Assembly: GCF_051020975.1 (NCBI RefSeq)
Contig: NW_027478159.1
Location: forward strand, 6,526,501 to 6,590,500
DNA: 64,000 nucleotides
Origin: Osmia lignaria lignaria
Lineage: Eukaryota > Arthropoda > Insecta > Hymenoptera > Megachilidae
Direction: 5' to 3'
Each line of letters starts with the position of its first letter. Within the stretch, counting starts at the first letter, position 1. Below are positions 36,772 to 48,041 of the stretch, piece by piece. Under the pieces are notes generated by a model. It was given only the letters and a program-made list of their open reading frames with translations, made no database searches and was not told the origin of the DNA. The translations under genes and the position numbers were made by a program.

Positions 36772-37737
36772 TTGCAGATTCAGCTCAATGGAACTGGCCT
36801 GACGGACATATTTCGAGATATTTCTTCTTCTTGTTGTTCTTCCTCTGCACAGCTAAGCTGGAAGTGGCATTTGCAGCTCGCAATAGTGCAGAGTTTTCTC
36901 AAAGAAAGGGGCCACGGTGTTTCTGTACCTCTATTATGTTGGTGCAGCTTCGGAGCTTTTAAATATCTTGATATATCTCGAGAACTACGCATCTGATCAA
37001 AAAATATCATAGAACATAAAAAGTAGGAAACTTAATTCTCTACAAAAAAGGTCTTTTAACGTTTTGCAATAGCTCGCTTCGTTTCCGAGATATTTGCAGA
37101 TTTATCTCAAGGGAAGGGTCCTGACGGACATATTTCGAGATATTTCTTCTTCTTGTTGTTCTTCTTCTGCACAGCTAAACTGGAAGTGGCATTTCCAGCT
37201 CGCAATCATGCAGAGTTATCTCAAAGAGAGGGGCCACGGTGTTTCTGTATCTCTATTATGTTGGTGCGGCTTCGGAACTTTTAAATATCTTGATATATCT
37301 CGAGAACTACGCCTCTGATCGAAAAATATCATAGAACATAAAAAGTAGGAAACTTAATTCTCTACAAAAAAGGTCTCTTAACATTTTGCCATAGCTCGCT
37401 TCGTTTCCGAGATATTTGCAGATTTATCTCAAGGGAAGGGGCCTGACGGACATATTTCGAGATATTTCTTCTTCTTGTTGTTCTTCTTCTGCACAGCTAA
37501 GCTGGAAGTGGCATTTGCAGCTCGCAATAGTGCAGAGTTACCTCAAAGAAAGGGGCCACGGTGTTTCTGTATCTCTATTATGTTGGTGCGGCTTCGGAAC
37601 TTTTAAATATCTTGATATATCTCGAGAACTACGCATCTGATCAAAAAATATCATAGAACATAAAAAGTAGGAAACTTAATTCTCTACAAAAAAGGTCTCT
37701 TAACATTTTGCCATAGCTCGTTTCGTTTCCGAGATAT

Positions 37738-39347
37738 TTGCAGATTCAGCTCAAAGGAACTGGCCTGACGGACATATTTCGAGATATTTCTTCTTCTTGT
37801 TGTTCTTCCTCTGCACAGCTAAGCTGGAAGTGGCATTTGCAGCTCGCAATAGTGCAGAGTTTTCTCAAAGAAAGGGGCCACGGTGTTTCTGTATCTCTAT
37901 TATGTTGGTGCGGCTTCGGAACTTTTAAATATCTTGATATATCTCGAGAAGTACGCATCTGATCAAAAAATATCATAGAACATAAAAAGTAGGAAACTTA
38001 ATTCTCTACAAAAAAGGTCTGTTAACATTTTGCCATAGCTCGCTTCGTTTCCGAGATATTTGCATATTTATCTCAAGGGAAGGGGCCTGACGGACATATT
38101 TCGAGATATTTCTTCTTCTTGTTGTTCTTCTTCTGCACAGCTAAGCTGGAAGTGGCATTTACAGCTCGCAATAGTGCAGAGTTATCTCAAAGAAAGGGGC
38201 CACGGTGTTTCTGTATCTCTATTATGTTGGTGCGGCTTCGGAACTTTTAAATATCTTGATATATCTCGAGAACTACGCATCTGATCAAAAAATATCATAG
38301 AACATAAAAAGTAGGAAACTTAATTCTCTACAAAAAAGGTCGCTTAACATTTTGCCATAGCTCGCTTCGTTTCCGAGATATTTGCATATTTATCTCAAGG
38401 GAAGGGGCCTGACGGACATATTTCGAGATATTTCTTCTTCTTGTTGTTCTTCTTCTGCACAGCTAAGCTGGAAGTGGCATTTGCGGCTCGCACTAGTGCA
38501 GAGTTATCTCAAAGAAAGGGGCCACGGTGTTTCTGTATCTCTATTATGTTGGTGCGGCTTCGGAACTTTTAAATATCTCGATATATCTCGAAAACTACGC
38601 TTCTGATCAAAAAATATCATAGAACATAAATTGTAGCAAACATAATTCTCTACAAAAAAGGTCTCTTAACATTTTGCCATAGCTCGCTTCGTTTCCGAGA
38701 TATTTGCAGATATATCTCAAGGGAAGGGGCCTGACGGGCATATTTCGAGATATTTCTTCTTCTTGTTGTTCTTCTTCTGCACAGCTAAGCTGGAAGTGGC
38801 ATTTACAGCTCGCAATAGTGCAGAGTTATCTCAAAGAAAGGGGCCACGGTGTTTCTGTATCTCTATTATGTTGGTGCGGCTTCGGAACTTTTAAATATCT
38901 TGATATATCTCGAAAACTACGCATCCGATCAAAAAATATCGTAGAACATGAAAAGTAGGAAACTTAATTCTCTACAAAAAAGGTCTCTTAACATTTTGCC
39001 ATAGCTCTCTTCGTTTCCGAGATATTTGCAGATATATCTCAAGGGAAGGGGCCTGACGGACATATTTCGAGATATTTCTTCTTCTTGTTGTTCTTCTTCT
39101 GCACAGCTAAGCTGGAAGTGGCATTTGCGGCTCGCACTAGTGCAGAGTTATCTCAAAGAAAGGGGCCACGGTGTTTCTGTATCTCTATTATGTTGGTGCG
39201 TCTTCGGAACTTTTAAATATCTCGATATATCTCGAAAACTACGCTTCTGATCAAAAAATATCATAGAACATAAATTGTAGGAAACATAATTCTCTACAAA
39301 AAACGTCTCTTAACATTTTGCCATAGCTCGTTTCGTTTCCGAGATAT
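37738..39347 (+). repeat. HOR unit A-B-C-D-E in copy 2
   Basis: Counterpart of 29366-30975 with the AGAAGTACGC A monomer. The linker before B reads GGTCTGTTAAC where copy 1 has GGTCTCTTAAC (38021 against 29649), one of the few base differences between the copies. Confidence 0.9.
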
Positions 39348-41923
39348 TTGCAGATTCAGCTCAAAGGAACTGGCCTGACGGACATATTTCGAGATATTTC
39401 TTCTTCTTGTTGTTCTTCCTCTGCACAGCTAAGCTGGAAGTGGCATTTGCAGCTCGCAATAGTGCAGAGTTTTCTCAAAGAAAGGGGCCACGGTGTTTCT
39501 GTATCTCTATTATGTTGGTGCGGCTTCGGAACTTTTAAATATCTTGATATATCTCGAGAACTACGCATCTGATCCAAAAATATCATAGAACATAAAAAGT
39601 AGGAAACTTAATTCTCTACAAAAAAGGTCTCTTAACATTTTGCCATAGCTCGCTTCGTTTCCGAGATATTTGCATATTTATCTCAAGGGAAGGGGCCTGA
39701 CGGACATATTTCGAGATATTTCTTCTTCTTGTTGTTCTTCTTCTGCACAGCTAAGCTGGAAGTGGCATTTGCGGCTCGCACTAGTGCAGAGTTATCTCAA
39801 AGAAAGGGGCCACGGTGTTTCTGTATCTCTATTATGTTGGTGCGGCTTCGGAACTTTTAAATATCTTGATATATCTCGAGAACTACGCATCTGATCAAAA
39901 AATATCATAGAACATAAAAAGTAGGAAACTTAATTCTCTACAAAAAAGGTCGCTTAACATTTTGCCATAGCTCGCTTCGTTTCCGAGATATTTGCATATT
40001 TATCTCAAGGGAAGGGGCCTGACGGACATATTTCGAGATATTTCTTCTTCTTGTTGTTCTTCTTCTGCACAGCTAAGCTGGAAGTGGCATTTGCGGCTCG
40101 CACTAGTGCAGAGTTATCTCAAAGAAAGGGGCCACGGTGTTTCTGTATCTCTATTATGTTGGTGCGGCTTCGGAACTTTTAAATATCTCGATATATCTCG
40201 AAAACTACGCTTCTGATCAAAAAATATCATAGAACATAAATTGTAGCAAACATAATTCTCTACAAAAAAGGTCTCTTAACATTTTGCCATAGCTCGCTTC
40301 GTTTCCGAGATATTTGCAGATATATCTCAAGGGAAGGGGCCTGACGGGCATATTTCGAGATATTTCTTCTTCTTGTTGTTCTTCTTCTGCACAGCTAAGC
40401 TGGAAGTGGCATTTACAGCTCGGAATAGTGCAGAGTTATCTCAAAGAAAGGGGCCACGGTGTTTCTGTATCTCTATTATGTTGGTGCTGCTTCGGAACTT
40501 TTAAATATCTCGATATATCTCGAGAACTACGCATCCGATCAAAAAATATCATAGAACATAAATTGTAGGAAACATAATTCTCTACAAAAAACGTCTCTTA
40601 ACATTTTGCCATAGCTCGTTTCGTTTCCGAGATATTTGCAGATTCAGCTCAAAGGAACTGGCCTGACGGACATATTTCGAGATATTTCTTCTTCTTGTTG
40701 TTCTTCCTCTGCACAGCTAAGCTGGAAGTGGCATTTGCAGCTCGCAATAGTGCAGAGTTTTCTCAAAGAAAGGGGCCACGGTGTTTCTGTATCTCTATTA
40801 TGTTGGTGCGGCTTCGGAACTTTTAAATATCTTGATATATCTCGAGAACTACGCATCTGATCCAAAAATATCATAGAACATAAAAAGTAGGAAACTTAAT
40901 TCTCTACAAAAAAGGTCTCTTAACATTTTGCCATAGCTCGCTTCGTTTCCGAGATATTTGCATATTTATCTCAAGGGAAGGGGCCTGACGGACATATTTC
41001 GAGATATTTCTCCTTCTTGTTGTTCTTCTTCTGCACAGCTAAGCTGGAAGTGGCATTTACAGCTCGCAATAGTGCAGAGTTATCTCAAAGAAAGGGGCCA
41101 CGGTGTTTCTGTATCTCTATTATGTTGGTGCGGCTTCGGAACTTTTACATATCTTGATATATCTCGAGAACTACGCATCTGATCAAAAAATATCATAGAA
41201 CATAAAAAGTAGGAAACTTAATTCTCTACAAAAAAGGTCGCTTAACATTTTGCCATAGCTCGCTTCGTTTCCGAGATATTTGCAGATATATCTCAAGGGA
41301 AGGGGCCTGACGGGCATATTTCGAGATATTTCTTCTTCTTGTTGTTCTTCTTCTGCACAGCTAAGCTGGAAGTGGCATTTACAGCTCGGAATAGTGCAGA
41401 GTTATCTCAAAGAAAGGGGCCACGGTGTTTCTGTATCTCTATTATGTTGGTGCGGCTTCGGAACTTTTAAATATCTCGATATATCTCGAAAACTACGCTT
41501 CTGATCAAAAAATATCATAGAACATAAATTGTAGGAAACATAATTCTCTACAAAAAACGTCTCTTAACATTTTGCCATAGCTCGTTTCGTTTCCGAGATA
41601 TTTGCAGATTCAGCTCAATGGAACTGGCCTGACGGACATATTTCGAGATATTTCTTCTTCTTGTTGTTCTTCCTCTGCACAGCTAAGCTGGAAGTGGCAT
41701 TTGCGGCTCGCACTAGTGCAGAGTTATCTCAAAGAAAGGGGCCACGGTGTTTCTGTATCTCTATTATGTTGGTGCGTCTTCGGAACTTTTAAATATCTCG
41801 ATATATCTCGAAAACTACGCTTCTGATCAAAAAATATCATAGAACATAAATTGTAGGAAACATAATTCTCTACAAAAAAGGTCTCTTAACATTTTGCCAT
41901 AGCTCGTTTCGTTTCCGAGATAT
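39348..41923 (+). repeat. Two HOR 4-mers in copy 2 (A-B'-C-D'' and A-B-D'/C-Q/E)
   Basis: 39348-40635 matches 30976-32263. 40636-41923 corresponds to 32264-33229 but has four monomers: 41280 has GACGGGCATA and ACAGCTCGGAATAG with an AAACTACGCTTC 3' end, and 41602 has GCTCAATGGAACTGG joined to an E-type 3' end with GTGCGTCTTCGG. The 41602 structure is itself a hybrid of a Q-type 5' end and an E-type 3' end. Confidence 0.86.
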
Positions 41924-44900
41924 TTGCAGATTCAGCTCAAAGGAACTGGCCTGACGGACATATTTCGAGATATTTCTTCTTCTTGTTGTTCTTCCTCTGC
42001 ACAGCTAAGCTGGAAGTGGCATTCGCAGCTCGCAATAGTGCAGAGTTATCTCAAAGAAAGGGGCCACGCTGTTTCTGTATCTCTATTATGTTGGTGCGGC
42101 TTCGGAACTTTTAAATATCTTGATATATCTCGAGAACTACGCATCTGATCGAAAAATATCATAGAACATAAAAAGTAGGAAACTTAATTCTCTACAAAAA
42201 AGGTCTCTTAACATTTTGCCATAGCTCGCTTCGTTTCCGAGATATTTGCATATTTATCTCAAGGGAAGGGGCCTGACGGACATATTTCGAGATATTTCTT
42301 CTTCTTGTTGTTCTTCTTCTGCACAGCTAAGCTGGAAGTGGCATTTACAGCTCGCAATAGTGCAGAGTTATCTCAAAGAAAGGGGCCACGGTGTTTCTGT
42401 ATCTCTATTATGTTGGTGCTGCTTCGGAACTTTTAAATATCTTGATATATCTCGAGAACTACGCATCTGATCAAAAAATATCATAGAACATGAAAAGTAG
42501 GAAACTTAATTCTCTACAAAAAAGGTCTGTTAACATTTTGCCATAGCTCTCTTCGTTTCCGAGATATTTGCAGATTTATCTCAAGGGAAGGGGCCTGACG
42601 GACATATTTCGAGATATTTCTTCTTCTTGTTGTTCTTCTTCTGCACAGCTAAGCTGGAAGTGGCATTTGCAGCTCGCAAGAGTGCAGAGTTATCCCAAAG
42701 AAAGGGGCCACGGTGTTTCTGTATCTCTATTATGTTGGTGCGGCTTCGGAACTTTTACATATCTCGATATATCTCGAAAACTGCGCTTCTGATCAAAAAA
42801 TATCATAGAACATAAATTGTAGGAAACATAATTCTCTACAAAAAAGGTCTCTTAACATTTTGCCATAGCTCGCTTCGTTTCCGAGATATTTGCAGATTTA
42901 TCTCAAGGGAAGGGTCCTGATGGACATATTTCGAGATATTTCTTCTTCTTGTTGTTCTTTTTCTGCACAGCTAAACTGGAAGTGGCATTTCCAGCTCGCA
43001 ATCGTGCAGAGTTATCTCAAAGAAAGGGGCCACGGTGTTTCTGTATCTCTATTATGTTGGTGCGGCTTCGGAACTTTTAAATATCTTGATATATCTCGAT
43101 AACTACGCCTCTGATCGAAAAATATCATAGAACATAAAAAGTAGGAAACTTAATTCTCTACAAAAAAAGTCTCTTAACATTTTGCCATAGCACGCTTCGT
43201 CTCCGAAATATTTGCAGATTTATCTCAAGGGAAGGGGCCTGACGGACATATTTCGAGATATTTCTTCTTCTTGTTGTTCTTCTTCTGCACAGCTAAGCTG
43301 GAAGTGGCATTTGCGGCTCGCACTAGTGCAGAGTTATCTCAAAGAAAGGAGCCACGGTGTTTCTGTATCTCTATTATGTTGGTGCGGCTTCGGAACTTTT
43401 AAATATCTCGATATATCTCGAAAACTACGCTTCTGATCAAAAAATATCATAGAACATAAATTGTAGGAAACATAATTCTCTACAAGAAACGTCTCTTAGC
43501 ATTTTGCCATAGCACGCTTCGTCTCCGAGATATTTGCAGATTTATCACGAGGGAAGGGGCCTGACGGACATATTTCGAGATATTTCTTCTTCTTGTTGTT
43601 CTTCTTCTGCACAGCTAAGCTGGAAGTGGCATTTGCGGCTCGCACTAGTGCAGAGTTATCTCAAAGAAAGGAGCCACGGTGTTTCTGTATCTCTATTATG
43701 TTGGTGCGGCTTCGGAACTTTTAAATATCTCGATATATCTCGAAAACTACGCTTCTGATCAAAAAATATCATAGAACATAAATTGTAGGAAACATAATTC
43801 TCTACAAGAAACGTCTCTTAGCATTTTGCCATAGCTCGCTTTGTTTCCGAGATATTTGCAGATTCAGCTCAAAGGAACGGGCCTGACGGACATATTTCGA
43901 GATACTTCTTCTTCTTGTTGTTCTTCCTCTGCACAGCTAAGCTGGAAGTGGCATTTGCAGCTCGCAATAGTGCAGAGTTATCTCAAAGAAAGGGGCCACG
44001 GTGTTTCTGTATCTCTATTATGTTGGTGCGGCTTCGGAACTTTTAAATATCTTGATATATCTCGAGAACTACGCATCTGATCAAAAAATATCATAGAACA
44101 TAAAAAGTAGGAAACTTAATTCTCTACAAAAAAGGTCTCTTAACATTTTGCCAAAGCTCGCTTCGTTTCCGAGATATTTGCAGATTTATCTCAAGGGAAG
44201 GGGCCTGACGGACATATTTCGAGATATTTCTTCTTCTTGTTGTTCTTCTTCTGCACAGCTAAGCTGGAAGTGGCATTTGCGGCTCGCACTAGTGCAGAGT
44301 TATCTCAAAGAAAGGAGCCACGGTGTTTCTGTATCTCTATTATGTTGGTGCGGCTTCGGAACTTTTAAATATCTCGATATATCTCGAAAACTACGCTTCT
44401 GATCAAAAAATATCATAGAACATAAATTGTAGGAAACATAATTCTCTACAAGAAACGTCTCTTAGCATTTTGCCATAGCACGCTTCGTCTCCGAGATATT
44501 TGCAGATTTATCACGAGGGAAGGGGCCTGACGGACATATTTCGAGATATTTCTTCTTCTTGTTGTTCTTCTTCTGCACAGCTAAGCTGGAAGTGGCATTT
44601 GCGGCTCGCACTAGTGCAGAGTTATCTCAAAGAAAGGAGCCACGGTGTTTCTGTATCTCTATTATGTTGGTGCGGCTTCGGAACTTTTAAATATCTCGAT
44701 ATATCTCGAAAACTACGCTTCTGATCAAAAAATATCATAGAACATAAATTGTAGGAAACATAATTCTCTACAAGAAACGTCTCTTAGCATTTTGCCATAG
44801 CTCGCTTTGTTTCCGAGATATTTGCAGATTCAGCTCAAAGGAACGGGCCTGACGGACATATTTCGAGATACTTCTTCTTCTTGTTGTTCTTCCTCTGCAC

Positions 44901-45143
44901 AGCTAAGCTGGAAGTGGCATTTGCAGCTCGCAATAGTGCAGAGTTATCTCAAAGAAAGGGGCCACGGTGTTTCTGTATCTCTATTATGTTGGTGCGGCTT
45001 CGGAACTTTTAAATATCTTGATATATCTCGAGAACTACGCATCTGATCAAAAAATATCATAGAACATAAAAAGTAGGAAACTTAATTCTCTACAAAAAAG
45101 GTCTCTTAACATTTTGCCAAAGCTCGCTTCGTTTCCGAGATAT
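41924..45143 (+). repeat. Ten-monomer series, copy 2
   Basis: Same order and markers as 33230-36449, including the 966-bp internal doubling (43212-44177 and 44178-45143) and the TAA in 42890-43211. Differences are single bases, such as CTGCGCTTC at 42782 for CTACGCTTC. Confidence 0.9.
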
Positions 45144-48041
45144 TTGCAGATTTATCTCAAGGGAAGGGGCCTGACGGACATATTTCGAGATATTTCTTCT
45201 TCTTGTTGTTCTTCTTCTGCACAGCTAAGCTGGAAGTGGCATTGGCAGCTCGCACTAGTGCAGAGTTATCTCAAAGAAAGGGGCCACGGTGTTTCTGTAT
45301 CTCTATTATGTTGGTGCGGCTTCGGAACTTTTAAATATCTCGATATATCTCGAAAACTACGCTTCTGATCAAAAAATATCATAGAACATAAATTGTAGGA
45401 AACATAATTCTCTACAAAAAAGGTCTCTTAACATTTTGCCATAGCTCGCTTCGTTTCCGAGATATTTGCAGATATATCTCAGGGGAAGGGGCCTGACGGA
45501 CATATTTCGAGATATTTCTTCTTCTTGTTGTTCTTCTTCTGCACAGCTAAGCTGGAAGTGGCATTTGCAGCTCGCAATAGTGCAGAGTTATCTCAAAGAA
45601 AGGGGCCACGCTGTTTCTGTATCTCTATTATGTTGGTGCGGCTTCGGAACTTTTAAATATCTTGATATATCTCGAGAACTACGCATCTGATCAAAAAATA
45701 TCATAGAACATAAAAAGTAGGAAACTTAATTCTCTACAAAAAAGGTCTCTTAACATTTTGCCATAGCTCGCTTCGTTTCCGAGATATTTGCATATTTATC
45801 TCAAGGGAAGGGGCCTGACGGACATATTTCGAGATATTTCTTCTTCTTGTTGTTCTTCTTCTGCACAGCTAAGCTGGAAGTGGCATTTACAGCTCGCAAT
45901 AGTGCAGAGTTATCTCAAAGAAAGGGGCCACGGTGTTTCTGTATCTCTATTATGTTGGTGCTGCTTCGGAACTTTTAAATATCTTGATATATCTCGAGAA
46001 CTACGCATCTGATCAAAAAATATCATAGAACATGAAAAGTAGGAAACTTAATTCTCTACAAAAAAGGTCTGTTAACATTTTGCCATAGCTCTCTTCGTTT
46101 CCGAGATATTTGCAGATTTATCTCAAGGGAAGGGGCCTGACGGACATATTTCGAGATATTTCTTCTTCTTGTTGTTCTTCTTCTGCACAGCTAAGCTGGA
46201 AGTGGCATTTGCAGCTCGCAAGAGTGCAGAGTTATCCCAAAGAAAGGGGCCACGGTGTTTCTGTATCTCTATTATGTTGGTGCGGCTTCGGAACTTTTAC
46301 ATATCTCGATATATCTCGAAAACTACGCTTCTGATCAAAAAATATCATAGAACATAAATTGTAGGAAACATAATTCTCTACAAAAAAGGTCTCTTAACAT
46401 TTTGCCATAGCTCGCTTCGTTTCCGAGATATTTGCAGATTTATCTCAAGGGAAGGGTCCTGATGGACATATTTCGAGATATTTCTTCTTCTTGTTGTTCT
46501 TTTTCTGCACAGCTAAACTGGAAGTGGCATTTCCAGCTCGCAATCGTGCAGAGTTATCTCAAAGAAAGGGGCCACGGTGTTTCTGTATCTCTATTATGTT
46601 GGTGCGGCTTCGGAACTTTTAAATATCTTGATATATCTCGATAACTACGCCTCTGATCGAAAAATATCATAGAACATAAAAAGTAGGAAACTTAATTCTC
46701 TACAAAAAAAGTCTCTTAACATTTTGCCATAGCACGCTTCGTCTCCGAAATATTTGCAGATTTATCTCCAGGGAAGGGGCCTGACGGACATATTTCGAGA
46801 TATTTCTTCTTCTTGTTGTTCTTCTTCTGCACAGCTAAGCTGGAAGTGGCATTTGCGGCTCGCACTAGTGCAGAGTTATCTCAAAGAAAGGAGCCACGGT
46901 GTTTCTGTATCTCTATTATGTTGGTGCGGCTTCGGAACTTTTAAATATCTCGATATATCTCGAAAACTACGCTTCTGATCAAAAAATATCATAGAACATA
47001 AATTGTAGGAAACATAATTCTCTACAAGAAACGTCTCTTAGCATTTTGCCATAGCACGCTTCGTCTCCGAGATATTTGCAGATTTATCACGAGGGAAGGG
47101 GCCTGACGGACATATTTCGAGATATTTCTTCTTCTTGTTGTTCTTCTTCTGCACAGCTAAGCTGGAAGTGGCATTTGCGGCTCGCACTAGTGCAGAGTTA
47201 TCTCAAAGAAAGGAGCCACGGTGTTTCTGTATCTCTATTATGTTGGTGCGGCTTCGGAACTTTTAAATATCTCGATATATCTCGAAAACTACGCTTCTGA
47301 TCAAAAAATATCATAGAACATAAATTGTAGGAAACATAATTCTCTACAAGAAACGTCTCTTAGCATTTTGCCATAGCTCGCTTCGTTTCCGAGATATTTG
47401 CAGATTCAGCTCAAAGGAACGGGCCTGACGGACATATTTCGAGATACTTCTTCTTCTTGTTGTTCTTCCTCTGCACAGCTAAGCTGGAAGTGGCATTTGC
47501 AGCTCGCAATAGTGCAGAGTTATCTCAAAGAAAGGGGCCACGGTGTTTCTGTATCTCTATTATGTTGGTGCGGCTTCGGAACTTTTAAATATCTTGATAT
47601 ATCTCGAGAACTACGCATCTGATCAAAAAATATCATAGAACATAAAAAGTAGGAAACTTAATTCTCTACAAAAAAGGTCTCTTAACATTTTGCCATAGCT
47701 CGCTTCGTTTCCGAGATATTTGCAGATTTATCTCAAGGGAAGGGGCCTGACGGACATATTTCGAGATATTTCTTCTTCTTGTTGTTCTTCTTCTGCACAG
47801 CTAAGCTGGAAGTGGCATTGGCAGCTCGCACTAGTGCAGAGTTATCTCAAAGAAAGGGGCGACGGTGTTTCTGTATCTCTATTATGTTGGTGCGGCTTCG
47901 GAACTTTTAAATATCTCGATATATCTCGAAAACTACGCTTCTGATCAAAAAATATCATAGAACATAAATTGTAGGAAACATAATTCTCTACAAAAAAGGT
48001 CTCTCAACATTTTGCCATAGCTCGCTTCGTTTCCGAGATAT
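45144..48041 (+). repeat. Third, shortened copy of the monomer series
   Basis: 45144 has CATTGGCAGCTCGCACTAG, as does 47720, 2576 bp (eight monomers) further on. 45466-47719 repeats the series HAV-H-ARV-VLM-SHG-YHEG-QT with only one instance of the three-monomer SHG-YHEG-QT block. Its first monomer (45466) keeps CCACGCTGTTT but has a different 5' end (CAGATATATCTCAGGGG). 46754 has TTATCTCCAGGG and 47720 has GGGGCGACGG as private changes. Confidence 0.87.

Larger units (their letters stand above)
36450..45143 (+). repeat. Large tandem duplication, copy 2 (27 monomers, 8694 bp)
   Basis: Collinear with 28722-36449: offset 8372 bp for 29366-32907 and 8694 bp from 33230 on. It has two extra monomers in 36772-37737 and one extra at 41602-41923. 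Contents: 36772 with TGTACCTCT, 37094 VLT type, 37416 with GTTACCTC, the 5-mer 37738-39347, the 4-mer 39348-40635, then 40636-41923, then the ten-monomer series 41924-45143. Confidence 0.92.

Noticed and set aside
28722..45143. Large duplication as a pure assembly artefact
   Set aside because: The two copies differ by scattered bases and by three whole monomers at distinct sites, which a simple duplicated contig would not show. It still needs spanning reads for proof.
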